64,000 bases of DNA from Pseudocercospora fijiensis CIRAD86 (GCF_000340215.1 NW_006921537.1:4109646-4173645), one strand, 5' to 3'. Shown: positions 47,060 through 60,553, counted from the first letter of the stretch. Program-made: numbers and translations. The notes: generated by a model not told the origin, from the letters alone.

Positions 47060-48480
47060 CGCTAATTCCGCTATATCCGCACTATAAGGGGCTATAATAT
47101 ATTATTAGTACTACCCCTTATTATAATAGCCGGTTTATTACGAAGCAACAACAACCGTGCTACCGCTAGCAGCGCTAGCAATAACAACGCTAGTAGCACA
47201 GTACCTACTAAAGTGCCTACTAAAGCACCTGCTAAAGTACCTACTAAAGAGCCTGCTACTAGGCCTGCCGAAGAACCTATAGTTCTAGGCGACGATCCAG
47301 AATTGCCTATTAACGACATTCTTAATAACATTGTTAATCGACGATATAGCTAACTAGCCTTTAGGCCTTAGCTAGTAGCGAGACTTTAGGAAGCTACCTA
47401 AAACAGGCTCGCTGCTCTACGCTAAGAACAACAGCTAAAGGATAATCTCCTTAAGATTCGTCGCCTTTAGGAGGCCCTAACAACTAATACTAAGCCGATA
47501 GTAGGGCCTTCCTTACTATTAGTCCTAGTCTAGAAGAAGGATGCTAAACTTAAGGACTGCACCGTATTTAATAGCTCTAGTCGGAAGCAATATAATGACT
47601 ATATTCGTAACTATAAGCTTAACTAGCGCAATGCACCGAGGGCGCTACTAGATAACTATTCCTTAGTTGTCTATGCTATGTAGTATATCAATAGCGACCT
47701 AAAGCGCACGTAGGATAACCATTTCGACTCCCTTAATAATTAGACCGCTGTTTAGTGGAAAACCTATAAGACTATTATGCTAGACACCCTTAGAAACCCT
47801 ATACTAAGGCAATAACACGCCTAAGACTAATACCTACGTACTAAGCAAAAGGCCGACTAAACCTCTCGATCCTTCGAGGCCTATCTAAAGACCCTTAAGG
47901 ACGACTTGCTACCTAAGACCGACTCTATCTAGATATCTGAGATACGACCTAAACTAAGATAGGAACTAGTCCTTAAATTGGACCGCTGCCGTGTGTTCGA
48001 ATAGGCCAATCTTATACGCATTCAATTTATAGTTAAAGTAGAGACTATAGAGCGTATAGTATAGCTATAGCAACGGTTAGAATCTAAGATACGACTATCT
48101 ACTAACCGTAGCCGCGGTGGAAACTAAGGTACTCCCTAAACTAACACTGCTAACAATAGAAACAGTAACGACTAACGTAGGAGAGGTAGGGGCCGATACC
48201 GCGGTAGAAACCCCTAGCGAGGAAGAGGACAAGGAAGGGGCTCATTTCTATATACCCCTAATCGTTTATCCAATTCCAGCACTAATTCGAGCGGACCTAG
48301 CGGTGCCCTAACTAGATACAAGTGCTTTAATTGTGATAGTACTACTTATTTACTAGGCTAATGTAATAGGCCCCGAGACTAGGCCCGAGTCGACCGTACT
48401 GCCGCTAAATACCGAAAGCACCTCTCAGCCGCTAATGCTACCCCTATTAGCCCTTCCAACTATTCGAAAAAAGAATAAGC
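47060..48480 (+). pseudogene. C3 gag
   Basis: Thr/Pro/Lys-rich N-terminus, helical capsid-like core, and an Arg/Gly-rich linker (RRRGRGRYRGRNPQRGRG, about 48172-48225). A zinc knuckle follows at about 48324-48372: C-FN-C-DSTT-Y-LLGQ-C, in which the expected His has become Tyr by CAT to TAT. TAG and TAA codons replace Gln and Trp throughout. The start codon is not certain. Confidence 0.8.
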
Positions 48481-48489
48481 GCCGCACTA

Positions 48490-51400
48490 ACTGTTAGCCT
48501 TGTGCGGCGTAAGACTATCGACATTGTGCTAGCTATTATACGCACCTGTCTCGTATCGGACACGTATAGAACTAACTATAAGACCAAGGTTACACTAGAT
48601 CTAGGAAATTCAGTTAGTGCCCTTATTAGCTATCGCCTAGCTAAGCAATTAGACCTTCGACAACTGCCTAGGACTAACCTACTAACCCTTACTTGGTTTA
48701 ATAACGCTCGGCACTTGACCTACGGAGCCTACTATATCTATATAGCCCTAAGAGACGACCTCGGTAATAAGCGCCTACTAAACTTCACTGCCTACGCAGT
48801 AGACATAGATAGCCTCCTATCTGAGATTGTTATTAGCAACCCTATTCTCAAGTACTATGCTATAGTTATAGACTTAGGCAGTTAATAGTAGCGATTTAGA
48901 ATCGCTAGGAAAGAGGACATTAAATATATCGATGTTAGCGAGTGCCCTAACGATATCCGGGTTCTATTTATCGGCAACCTAACACCTGCCGTAGCTAACC
49001 TAACAGTCGACCTATTAGGCGATAACGATAAGCCTATGCCCCCTAATAATCCTAATTAGCTTGCTCGTATACTAGAGCCTATCCGAGAGACCTATATTAA
49101 TGTGTTCAAACACTACTTAGCATCGACATTGCCTATGTTCAAAGAGACAGACTATAAGATTAACATTATAGAGGGCAAAGAGGTTCCTTTTGGCCCCCTC
49201 TACAACCTTAGTAAACGAGAGCTTGCTATGCTACGTAAGTACCTAGAGGAAAACCTAGCTAATAGCCGGATACGGTACAGTAACAGCCCTACTAGTGCCC
49301 CTATCCTATTCGTACTAAAGAAGGATAGTAGCCTACGCCTCTATGTCGATTATCGTAGGCTTAATACTGTTACTATTAAAGATCGCTGTCTACTTCCTCT
49401 TATTAATAAGACCCTTAATCGCCTTTCTAGTACCTACTACTACACTATATTAGACATTAAGGACGCCTATTACCGCATCCGTATTCGTAAGGGCGATGAA
49501 TAGAAGACAGCTTTTCGCACTCGCTATAGCTATTTCGAGTACTTAGTTATACCATTTAGGCTAGCTAATGCCCCTACTACATTCTAGTCCTATATTAATC
49601 GGGCCCTATTAGGCCTATTAGATCACCTCTATATAGTTTACCTAGATAACATCCTAGTTTACATACACTTACCTAACATTGTAGAATACTAGGCTATAGT
49701 ACGAAAGGTCCTCGATCGCCTACGGGCCTATAGCCTATATTGCAAGCCTTCTAAATGCACCTTTGCTGCTAAAGAGGTGTCCTTCCTTAGCTTCCTCGTA
49801 TCAACCGAGGGTGTTAAGGCTAATCCTAATCGAATTAAGACTATTACTAAATGGCCGACACCTACTAGCATTAAAGAGCTTCAATTATTCCTAGGTTTTA
49901 CTAACTTCTACCGTCGATTTATCGAAGGTTACTCGCGGTACGTAATGCTACTAACGGAACTTACTAAAACTAAGGCTAATCCATCTAGAGAGTTTAAATA
50001 GACTAATAGAGCACAAGCCGCTTTTAACGGTCTGAAGTAGCGCTTTACTAAAGTCCCCTTATTACACTATTTCGTACTAAACAAGCAGATCCGAATTGAG
50101 ACTAACGCTTCCTAGTTCGCTATATCGGCTATTATGTCCTAGCAATCAGATAATGACTATCACTAGCACCTAATTGCCTTCTTCTTAAGAAAGATAATTA
50201 ATGCTAAGCGTCGCTACGAGACCTACGAGTAAGAGCTCTTAGCTATTATCGAGGCCTTTAAGCATTAGAGGCATTACCTCGATAGGGCCTAACATACGAT
50301 ATAGGTCTATACAGACTATAACAACCTCCGTAGCATCACTAAGGTTACTAGAGTTATAGGTCGATAGGCTAGATAGGCCGTCTACCTCGCTAGGTTTGAT
50401 TTTGATATATTATATCGGCTAGGCGTAAGTAACCCTACTAATAGCCTATCGAGGCGACCTAACTACGATAGCGGGACTTAGCAATCCATTAATTCATTGT
50501 TTCTAACCCTGCAGTATAAGATTGCTATAGCCCGTATTGTTAATAAGCACGCGTAGGATAAGCGGCTTACCGGACTCCGCGACGGCTTAAAGCATATTAA
50601 TGCTCTTACTATATTAATAGTGCGTATTAAGGCAAGGGCTAAGGACACAGATAGGAGAAGTTATAATAACTCCCTAGTCGACATCGCAATATATAGTAAT
50701 AGCGATAGCACTACTGCAGTTGATCCGGCTACTAGTGCTATTAGATACATATAATACGTACCTCGTTTAATAGCGAGGGTGCTATTAAATAACCTTGCAA
50801 ATAGGGATAGTCAATCGTTTATAAATAAGCTGTTACGGGCTTAGCAGAGGGACGCCTTTGCTGCTAAACGTATAGACAAGCTTGTAAGTAGGCGAAAGAC
50901 TCGATCTAGTAAGAGTAACAATTAGTCGATCGATAACAAAGGTTATTTAAAGTTCAAGGGCAGGTACTATGTCCCCGCTAAACATTCGATCCGATAAGAA
51001 CTTCTTAAGCGACACTATAATAGTGAGCTTGCCGGTTACTATAGTATAGAGAGGTCGTACGAGCTACTATCGCGCACATACTACTAGCTAAATAGTAAGC
51101 GGGATATAAAGGACTACGTAAATACGTGTACCGTGTATTAACGAGTTAAAGCGCCGAAGCACTTGCTATTCGGCGAGTTGTCTTTACTCCCTATTCTAAA
51201 GAAGCTATTTGTAGAGCTTATAATAGACTTTATTACAGGACTTCCGCCTACTAAGCGCAGGGGGGAAGTGTATAATGCTATCCTTGTTATAGTAGATCGA
51301 TTTACTAAGGGCGCTCGATATATCCCGGCGCGTAAGGATTGGACTACTATTAATATAGCAGAGGCGCTATAGACTAACATCTTCTATACCTATTAGGGAA

Positions 51401-52350
51401 CCCCTAAGGGGATAGTCTCCGACAGGGGCTCGACATTTATATCGCACTATTAGAGCGAAATATGCCTATAGCTAAGACTAAAGCATCGGCTATTAACAGC
51501 CTTCTATCTATAGACTAACGGTTAAACAGAGAGGCAGAATGCCACCCTATAGCAGTACCTACGTAGTTATATTAATGAGAACCCCGAGGACTAGGTCAAC
51601 CTCCTATAACTAGCTGAATTCGTATATAATAACAGTGTCTACTTATCTACTAAGGTGTCGCCTTATTTTGCTATAATGGGCTAGAACGCTGCCTTACTAC
51701 AAGATCTATTTACCTCGCTCGAGGCCGAGCGCAAGGAAAGGGAAGCGCGTTAAGTACCCGAAACACTAGCGGCTATTAAGAGGGTTTAAAAGATGCGAGA
51801 AATTCACGCTAAGATAGCTAACAAACTAGTAAAGGCCTAGGCCTATTAGAAGGCCTACTATAACAAACACTACCTTCTAATAACCTTCAAGTAAGACGAC
51901 CTAGTTATGCTTAGTACAAAAAACCTCCGTATCCGTAAACACCCCTCGCCTAATAGCAAAACAAGGCCTAAACTCGCACCGAGGTACATTAGCCCTTTCC
52001 GTATCCGAGAACCTAGGGGCACCTAGGCCTATTAGTTATAGCTTCCACCTTATTACACTATCTATAACACCTTCTATATATCCCTCCTTAAGCCGTACTA
52101 CCTACGCGAAGGGGATGAAGCACCTACTAAATCCGAGGATATACTAGCTAATAGTAAAGAACTATAGTCTATAGAACGTATTCTAAAGCACCGGACTAGG
52201 CAAGGTAAGAAGGAGTACCTATTGAGATAGCAAGGCTATTTACCTAAATAGGACTTATAGGAAGCTAAAGGTTCCTTTAAGGACATAACCGAGTTGTTGG
52301 ATAAGTATTAGACTAGCGAGAAGAACAAGAAGAAGGCTAAAAGCTTATAA
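48490..52350 (+). pseudogene. C3 pol: protease, RT, RNase H, integrase, chromodomain
   Basis: Protease-like region 48502-48885 (VTLDLGNSVSALIS). RT about 49102-49860 with [24 protein letters not shown] and YLDNILVY, where the second Asp of YLDD reads Asn. RNase H about 50090-50470. Integrase about 50930-51600 with IDFITGLP, SDRGSTF and NGQTERQN, keeping the last Glu. A chromodomain-like end lies at about 52165-52315 (ERILKHRTRQGKKEYLLR), then a Lys-rich tail and TAA at 52348-52350. Open runs of up to 133 codons remain. RIP-type stops make it a pseudogene, but no indel was noticed. Confidence 0.9.
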
Positions 52351-53596
52351 TGTTACTATTAAGGCCTAGGATTAATGCCACCCCCGGGGTACTATTAGCT
52401 AACTAATTAGAGGCAAGCAATTGTTAGCAACAAAAGACAATAAGACTATACTACTATAGAATCCACCTCTTTACTAGCGCACCCTACAAGACCCTTCTCT
52501 TAGCGCCCCCTCTTGTTCCTTTATTCTATAGAGGCCCTAAGGCCTAGTCGGTCGACGGCGCGCGCGCGTATAAATAGTAGCGATAATGATAATAACGGCG
52601 TCGCGCTACGAGCTAGCGAAGGACGGCGCGGCCGACGCGGCTATATTAGTAACAGTGTTACGGAGTATATTACTATTAAGAAAGGACGGATATAGCTATA
52701 TTAGTAACGGTGTTGCCGAGTATATTGTTAGTCGAAGAAGGAAATCGAAAGCAAGGTGAAGTTAGCGCCAAGACGACTAGCGCCGCTATTGTTAATATTA
52801 CTTGCTATTGTCGCTACGCCGCAGGCATAAACTTACCTGCACTACGAGTCTAAGGCACTGCACTAGCTAAGTTAAAAGATTAAGCCTGTCAAAGGTTTAA
52901 TTAAAACTTTAAGGCCGAGTTAAAACTTTAACTAAGTCAAAAGATTAAGCGACTAATAGACTAACTAAGGGCAAAAACTATAGAGCTAAGCTAGCCGGGG
53001 TCGATCTTGCGGACAATAGGTTACTCCTCGATCTTTCCGACCCTTTAAGCGAGGCGAACCTTAACTATTGCACTTATAATAGCCTTCACCTATAGAAACT
53101 AGAAGATCTAAGTTTTTTAAAAAGATATAATTAGTTAACACTTGAAGGCTGCTAAACCTAACTAATTTAGGCTAGCGAAACTACGAACAATAAGAATAAT
53201 AACCCTCGGAAGCGGATAAACCCTCGGAAGCGGACATTGCTAGGTCTTTTAAGAGTAGACGCAAAGAACTCGGTACGACGTTACTTAGAGCGGAGGCAGG
53301 GCTGCAATACCTCGTACGTCTACCTGTTATAGTAGGGAAGACGCGCTCGTATTATAATTGGTCGATAGTCCTCAATTCTTATAGTTATATATTACTTTAT
53401 CGTATACAAGGATAGCGTAGTTAGAGTTGGACATTGTATTAGAAGGTAAGGTTTGACATAGTTACATAATCGGTGGTTGTACGTTCAATTTAGCGCGGAC
53501 TAAGCGGCTTATTAGGCCTGCTAAGTCAGCAGCAATAGAGGTTGAGACTAGAACAAAGACCGGCTACGAGGGCGCGGCCTTTAGAAGGGAAGCGTA
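52351..53596 (+). other. C3 3' untranslated region
   Basis: 1.25 kb, conserved in C1 and C2. It includes a direct repeat of AACCCTCGGAAGCGGA near 53204-53237. No gene is supported; a small frame at 52513-52695 lacks protein-like features and is not evidently kept in the other copies. Confidence 0.6.
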
Positions 53597-53794
53597 TATT
53601 AGGACCAAAGAGGTTACACGTAATTGGCATATAACCGGGCTCGAGTAAAGCTAGGGTCTCGATGCCTTAGGTAGGACTTAGCGCTTAGCGTTAGGCCAAC
53701 TAGCCTGCCTTCCTCCCTCTCCTCTTAGATCTCTATCGAATACTACACTAATTCACTACCACCCTATCTACCTGCTAATATAACCCTTCTTACA
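53597..53794 (+). repeat. C3 3' LTR (198 bp)
   Basis: Begins TATTAGGACC and ends CTTCTTACA, followed by the TSD CTTAA. Matches the 5' LTR as described there. Confidence 0.92.
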
Positions 53795-55208
53795 CTTAAG
53801 AAGGAAGGTAAAGAAGCTATAGAAGAAATCGAGTTACTATAGACTCGTATATAGGCACTAAGTAACGAGCGAGAAGACTTAGAGGCTTAGGTATATAATC
53901 TAGTAGTATTCGCTAGGAAGTATACGCTAGATTATTATAGTAGCTAGTACGATACCGGTATACTAAAGACACCTAGCGGTAGCGGTCTTACAAAGACCCG
54001 CCTAGACGAGCTCGATACCGCCCGCTTAGCTAAGGAGGCTGCGACTCTAAAGCCCTCTTAACTGCGATAGCTACTTAATACGAAGAAGTAGCCGACGCCG
54101 CCTACGTCGCGACTAGGCTTACTAACTAGCCTCGGAGTAGGCTTCGGTAGAGTCGTAGACTCTATTATCTTTAATAAACGTACTTAGCGTATGCCTCTTA
54201 AGGAACCTAGTACCGCTAACGGCCCTATAGGAGCCGTCGCCCCTAATATAGCTCGCTCTATAAGCGCTCCGAATGTACTATAGACATTCTTATACCGAAA
54301 GAACCCTTATAACGCTCCGCCGAAGTACTCTAGCGATAAGAAGGTAGATAAGGTAGACTTTAAAGAATAGAAGGACCTTATCGAACAATTTATAGTCTTT
54401 AAATCGAAGGTCCGGTCTAAGAACGAACTGCTTACTATCGTCTATAATCGTATAATAGGTAACGCTCGTATACTCCTTCGACCTTATAAGGAGGCAGGCA
54501 GTTTTAAGACTTAGCGCGACCCGATCGACACCTTAGAGACTAGTAGCTATAGCGCCTATTATAAGAAGCGCTAGTAGAGACAGGTATTACGAGACCTAAC
54601 TTAATCGGCTAACTAGACCTTCGACGACTTCTATACAAAGTTCTATAGACATATCGTCTATCTTAGGTACCTAAGTACTAAGGAATCCCGCGAGGAAGCT
54701 ATAGCGCTATTACGTAAGAAAGTGAAGTTTAATTTGCGCTATTAGATTACAGGTTAAATATATAAGTCGCTTCCTAAGATAAAGTTAGCCCTTTAGCAAA
54801 TTAAGGTCGATTTAGACGATATTCCGACTCGCGCTTAAGACAATATAGCAACTAAGAAGCCTGCCGCCCCGAAGAACAATACGCTAGCTACGCCTAAGGT
54901 AGCTACTAGTAACAAGGATGTTTCTAGTAAGCCGCGCGAGTAGCGCTTAGAAGAGAAGATTAGAGAGGAATATAATATTACCGCTGCTAAGAAGGCTAGT
55001 ATCGCATACCGTGCTTTAACTAAGGAGGACTTAGCTAAGGCTAAGGAGAAGGAGGTTAAAGTTTGCTTTACGTATAAGTAGACAGGCTATAGCAAGTAGC
55101 ACTCGTTCTACCTAATAAAGCCGTTCCGGAAGACTAACGTAAGCGCTATTATAGTTAAGGAAGATAACGGCGTAAAGTAGATTATCTAGAACCCGGAAAA
55201 CGAGTAAC
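53795..55208 (+). pseudogene. Element D gag, C-terminal part
   Basis: Joins in frame with 46646 at Lys-Leu-Lys. It continues the coiled coil, then a capsid-like helical region (about 54350-54800) and a basic linker. A zinc-knuckle-like CFTYKQTGYSKQH at about 55061-55099 has expected Cys and His replaced by Tyr and is therefore non-functional. Confidence 0.8.
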
Positions 55209-55229
55209 CTCTAACGCGCGACGTAACAA

Positions 55230-58200
55230 TTAGAGGTCTACTACTATTACGTCTAGTAAGGACCTACTACGACCTGCCTCGCCGAACGATCTTCCTATAC
55301 CTAATTACTATCGATTACGACCCTCTACGCCTATACCCTAAGAACTCGCCGAAGAAGGTAATTTACTACTCGTTATACGTAAACACTCGGTAGTTGCGAT
55401 AAACGTAATCTCGGTAATAGAAGCTAGTAACGTTCCTATGCGCACTAAGAACTTTGTCGTCTATAGCTATATTATAATAGCTAATAGAACATATATTACG
55501 GTACGCGTCCTTATTAATCCGGGCGCTAAGTCTAGCTTTTGCTATATAGACTTCGCAAAGAAGATACTAAACCGCAAACTCCTACCTAACGCTTAGCGTC
55601 TTACTATAGCAAATAATACTATAGGTCTCGCTACCGAATACACTACCGTACGCCTAGACCTAAATAGCTATATTAAGAACTATAACCTCTGCATTGCTAA
55701 TATAGGCAACCGCGACCTAATCCTCGGAATAGACTAGATATAGAAGCACGACCTAGAGATCCGTTAGAGAGATATAACATTAACGTTCCGATCTAAGTGC
55801 GACGACTACTATTCTAGCGCTCCTACGATCCTACGATACGAAACTTATAAAAAGGATAATAAGGATTCTCCCCTTAGTATAGCATCGATAGATATAGAAG
55901 AAGCCGTTAGCCTTACTAGAGAAGAGCTAGCTAAAGGATACCTAGTTTAGGAATTCCCTACTAGTATAGATAAGTTAGCAGCAATTAACGTAGTAGATAT
56001 TAAATTAAATGCTATTACTGCTATAGACTTTAAGAAGTTTATAAAAGAGAAGCCGGACCTAGATCTCGACTTACTCTTACCCGAACAGTTTAAGGACTAT
56101 AAGGACTGTTTCGATCCGAAGGTTGCTAATACCCTACCGCCGTATAGGCCTAATATAGATATAGCTATTAAGTTTAAGCCTAGTACTAAACTACTACATA
56201 TACGACCCTATCTAATAGGACGATAGGAGTTAGAAGCGACGCACAAATACGTTCGCGACTAGGAAAAGAAGGGTATAGTTAGGCTATTAACCTTACGTAT
56301 CGCTTCGCCTATACTTATTATTAAGAAGCCTAGTAGTAGCCTACGGGTGTGTATTAATTACCGCGCGGTCAACGCTATTACTATTAAGAACCGGTACCCG
56401 ATTCCCTAGGTACGAGAGATTATGTCTAATATAAGCAGGGCTACGATCTTTACTATCCTAGATATTATTACTACTTTTAACGAGCTCCGCATTCGCGCTA
56501 GAGACGAGTAGAAAACCGCCTTTACGACCCGCTTTAGCACTTACGAATACCTAGTCGTACCTTTTAGCCTATATAATACGCCGAGTGTCTTCTAGGCCTA
56601 TATTAATAAGGCACTTAAACAGTACTTAGATAACATCGTTACGGCTTACCTCGACGATACTATTATCTTTAGCGAGGACTACACTTCTAGTTACGCCGTA
56701 TACGTAGCATATATTAAGAAGATTCTCGACTGCTTCCGAAGAGCAAGGCTGCTACTAGATATTAACAAATCCAAATTCTTTATTGCCCGTATTAAATACC
56801 TCGGCATTATTATTATCGTAGGTTAGGGCCTAGAAATAGATCCCGACAAGGTTAAAGCTATTACTAACTAGCAACCTCCGCGGAATGTAAAAGCCGTGCT
56901 CTCGTTCCTTAGTCTCGCTAACTTCTATAGACGATTTATCCGTAACTTTTCGATAATCGTATACCCGCTAACTAAGCTTACTAAGGGCTAGAAGTAGAAG
57001 AACTAGGAAGGAAAGAAGATCCCTCCTAAGCCTTTTATTTAGACTAAGGCGTGCTAGAAGGCTTTTAATACTCTAAAGAAAGCATTTACTTCGGCGCTAG
57101 TACTAATATACTATAACCCTACTAAACCCTATATCGTTAAGGCTAATTTATCTAATACTTATACTAGAGGCGTGCTTTCGCAAGTAGGTAAGGACGGGCA
57201 GACACACCTAGTTGCCTTCTACTCTAATAAGATAAACCCTGCTAAATGCAATTACGAGATTTACGACAAGGAGCTTATAGCTATTATCCGTACCTTCGAG
57301 AGTAGCGCCCCGAATTAATAAGCAACCCTTCTCGAGTAATTACTAATTATTAGGGTCTCTAATACTTTATAACGACTAAGTAGCTAAATCGCCGATAGGC
57401 GCGCTAGTCCGAATTTCTATTATTATTTGACTTTCAAATTAAATACCGCCCTAGTAGGCTTAGTAATCGAGCTAATACCCTTTCTCGTCGAGACTAGGAC
57501 ATAGATGCATCCGAAGATATAAAACACCGATAGCAGGTACTATTAAAGCTATATAACCTTTTACTAGACGTACGAGCCTCTCTCGCCGTCGCTGCGGTCT
57601 TAGTTAAACCCGCTACTACGGTATAGAAGCAATATCGCTACGCTCTAGCTATTCTAGAGGCGAATAAGGCCTCTATCGAGGAACTAATCTCCGCTATATA
57701 TACGAAAGATAAGCTTACTAAGGTTATTAAAGCCGCTTTAAAGGAGGGGGTAAAACGCCTCCTATACTATATTAACGGCATCGGCGACTTAAGATTTAAC
57801 CTAAGCGAGTGTGAATTTAGAGACAGTATAATCTATATCTAAGGACGTACGTATATACCGGATATCGATAACCTACGAGGAGAAGTAATTTTAGACATAC
57901 ACGACTCTACACTTGCTAGTTACCTAGGTAGAGAGATTACCTATAATATAATAGCCCGCTCGTACTACTAGCTAGGCATGTATACGGACGTTGCTAAGTA
58001 TATAAAGGTCTGTTATATCTATAAGAGGATTAAATCTTCCCGAGAAGGATACTAAGGACTACTAAAACAACCGCTACCTCCTAATAGAGTATACAGTATT
58101 ATTACAATTAACTTTATTGTTTAGCTTCCTAAAAGCTATAGCTTTAAGGGTATACCGTATAAGAATATCCTTACCCTAACTTGCCGCTTAACGAAGCGCA

Positions 58201-59456
58201 AGTATCTCCTTCCGGTTATAGACCTAGAACCTAATATATCTACTTAGATACTAGTATAGCGAGTGTTTAAGGACACCGGCCTCCCCGAGCGTATCTTCTT
58301 AGACAGAGGCACTTAGTAGACTAGTCGCTTCTAGAAGACTCTCTATAAGCGATAGGGCGCTAAGCGTAGTATATCTACTACCTTCTACCCGATAACTAAT
58401 AGACAATCGGAAGAAACGAATAAGGAAATAGAATAGTACCTCCGAGCCTTTATTAACTATATGTAGGATAACTAGGTTAACTATATCTACTTATGCGAAT
58501 TCGCGCTAAACAACTATAAGTCTTTAACTACTAGTGTTTTACCCTTCTATACTACTATCGGCAGGCATCCGAATATAGGTATCTAAGCGAGCGCTAAGGA
58601 GCACGTGCCCTCCGTATAGAAGTTTAATAAGCAGCTTGCTAATAACTTCGCCGCGCATATAAAGAGGATCTACGACTACTGCGCAAATCAAATTACCTAT
58701 ATTTAAGCCGCGCGCGAAGCGAAATATAGCAATAGACCCGTAAGATAGTACAAGGTCGGCGACAAGGTTTAGCTAGATACTCGTAATATTAAGACTAAGC
58801 GCCCGAGTAAGAAACTTAACTATAAGTTTATAGAACCCTATAAAGTTATTAAAGTTATCGCGACCGATATATATCGTCTCGAGCTGCCGAGCAGTATACG
58901 TATCTATAACGTCTTCTATACTAACCTCCTACAACCCTCCGATATAACCGCCGCCGATGCCTTTCCGAACTAGTAATATAAACCCGAGCCTAATCTAGTA
59001 GAGGCCGATAACGGTACCGTTAAAGAGTATTAGGAAGTCGAGGAGGTATTAGATAGCACGTAGACTAGACCGGTATATAAGGGAGTTAAGTATACTGTTC
59101 GCTAGAAAGGCGGCGCTATTACGACTAAACCTTATATTAACTTAAAGGATAGCGCAGCCGATCTAATCGCTAACTATTATTATAAGAACCCGCAAGCGCC
59201 GAAGCTAAAGAGTTAGAAGCCGCCTACAGACTAGGACCTAGCTAAGGCCGGTACGATAACTAAAGCTAATAGCGGTACTAAGGATAAGGACGCTATCGCT
59301 AAGACTTCTACTACCGCGGATAAAGTTAATCTAACGCTTAAGAAAGATACGACTCCTACGCCTGCTACGATAGGCACTATTATAGACCGGCCCGCTAGCG
59401 GCGCTATTAATACTAGCTTGCGACGCAGCTTAAGGCGTGCCGCTTAGACACGATAA
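55230..59456 (+). pseudogene. Element D pol: protease, RT, RNase H, integrase, chromodomain-like end
   Basis: Protease LINPGAKSSF (about 55510). RT 56170-56820 with LRVCINYRAVN and an intact YLDD box (TAYLDDTIIF at about 56641). RNase H starts about 57060 and loses frame around 57300-57420, where I see a non-RIP frameshift or small rearrangement. Integrase about 57860-58500 with the HHCC finger altered (CYIYKR for CYICKR) and FLDRGTQQTSR. The end includes a chromodomain-like EVEEVLDSTQTRPVYKGVKY (about 59036-59095), then an Ala/Thr/Lys-rich tail and TAA at 59454-59456. Confidence 0.85.
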
Positions 59457-59738
59457 ACAGCTGTTTATAGGGTATAAGGCGTACCGCTTAGTTACGATAA
59501 ACGGTCCCTATCGCAAGTTAGAGATATAGTTAGCTTGTTACTATAGAATAGAGGTCCCTTTAACCTATTAGGTATAGTTTAGTCGCTACGCTAACCGTTT
59601 TCATATATGCTACGATTTACGATAGAGTTTTTTAGAAAGGATATACCCTATAGCGATTGATTGATTAATTGTTTATTTGTTTTAGCGATATTGTATTACC
59701 GCCTTAGAGGGCTAAGCGCTAGTTTAAAATGGGGGTAA

Positions 59739-59893
59739 TGTTACGGGGTAACCTCTCTAGACCCTGTTTATATAAAGCTTAGTATGCTTAGTTATCGGCT
59801 TCGCGTACTTTAACTCGCGTTGCTTCTTAGACTTAGGCTCTTCGTAGCAAGTACTCGATATTAAACGCACCTATACACTTACGCCCCTTGTTA
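59739..59893 (+). repeat. D 3' LTR (155 bp)
   Basis: Begins TGTTACGGGG after a purine tract and ends CTTGTTA, with the TSD TAACC at 59894-59898. Confidence 0.88.
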
Positions 59894-60553
59894 TAACCTT
59901 AGTAATACTACGGAGGTTGTTATAGTCCGTATAGACCTAAATAGTATACTATATACTATCGAGATAGTAGCGCTAGTACTTAAAGGCCTCTATAATAGCT
60001 AGTAACTCTTGCTCGTAGGTCTCGTAGCGACGCTTAGCGTTAATTATCTTCCTCGAAAAGAAGGCAATCGGGTGCTAATAGTAGTCCTTATCCGATTGTT
60101 ATAATATAATAGCCGATATAGCAAACTACGAAGCGTTAGTCTTAATACGGATTAGTTTGCTTAGTACGAAGTAGTATAATAAGGGAACTTTAGTAAAGCG
60201 CTTCTTTAAACCGTTAAAAGCGGCTTATGCTCTATTAGTCTACTTAAACTCTCTAGTAGGGTTAGCCTTAGTTTTAGTAAGCTTAGTTAGTAGCATTATA
60301 TGCCGTAAATAGCCCTTAATAAAGCGACGGTAGAAATTAGCGAAGCCGAGGAACGACTATAGCTCCTTAATTAACGTAGGAATAGGCTATTTAGTAATAG
60401 TTTTAATCTAATTAGGATTAGCCTTAATACCCTCGGTTAATACGAGGAAGCTAAGGAAGGACACCTCCTTAGTAGTAAAGACACATTTAGAAGGCTTGCA
60501 ATATAAGCTATAGGCCTATAGGCGATCGAGTACCTTACGGACTATAGCCTAGT
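59894..60553 (-). pseudogene. Element C1, right part: RNase H and RT
   Basis: Minus-strand continuation of C1 pol beyond element D, the counterpart of about 49690-50340 in C3. It includes the RT-connection region that reads KEVSFLSFLV and [19 protein letters not shown] motifs on the reverse strand. It is cut at 60553 by the LTR of C2, so the rest of C1 RT, gag and its 5' LTR should lie past the window. Confidence 0.87.

Larger units (their letters stand above)
46652..53794 (+). mobile_element. Element C3: complete C-family Gypsy retrotransposon
   Basis: 198-bp LTRs at 46652-46849 and 53597-53794 with TSD CTTAA at 46647-46651 and 53795-53799; about 7.1 kb. It holds gag (about 47060-48480), pol (48490-52350), a 1.25-kb 3' UTR and a polypurine tract (AGAAGGGAAG) before the 3' LTR. 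It keeps the most CpA/TpG of all Gypsy copies here and the longest open stretches, so it looks like the least RIP-degraded copy. Confidence 0.93.
45473..59893 (+). mobile_element. Element D: Gypsy LTR retrotransposon, interrupted by C3
   Basis: 155-bp LTRs at 45473-45627 and 59739-59893, TSD TAACC at 45468-45472 and 59894-59898. Without C3 it would be about 7.3 kb. Gag 45900-46646 continues at 53795; pol runs to about 59456; a purine tract AAAATGGGGG precedes the 3' LTR. It is inserted in the RNase H region of C1, opposite in orientation. Confidence 0.9.

Noticed and set aside
47092..47331. Minus-strand membrane-like small protein
   Set aside because: Shadow of the Thr/Pro/Lys repeats in C3 gag.
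52513..52695. Small basic protein in the C3 3' UTR
   Set aside because: Low-complexity Arg/Ser content in non-coding sequence shared by the C copies.
57300..57420. Further nested insertion in element D RNase H
   Set aside because: Only a short frame loss is seen, without repeat ends or TSD. A small rearrangement is simpler.
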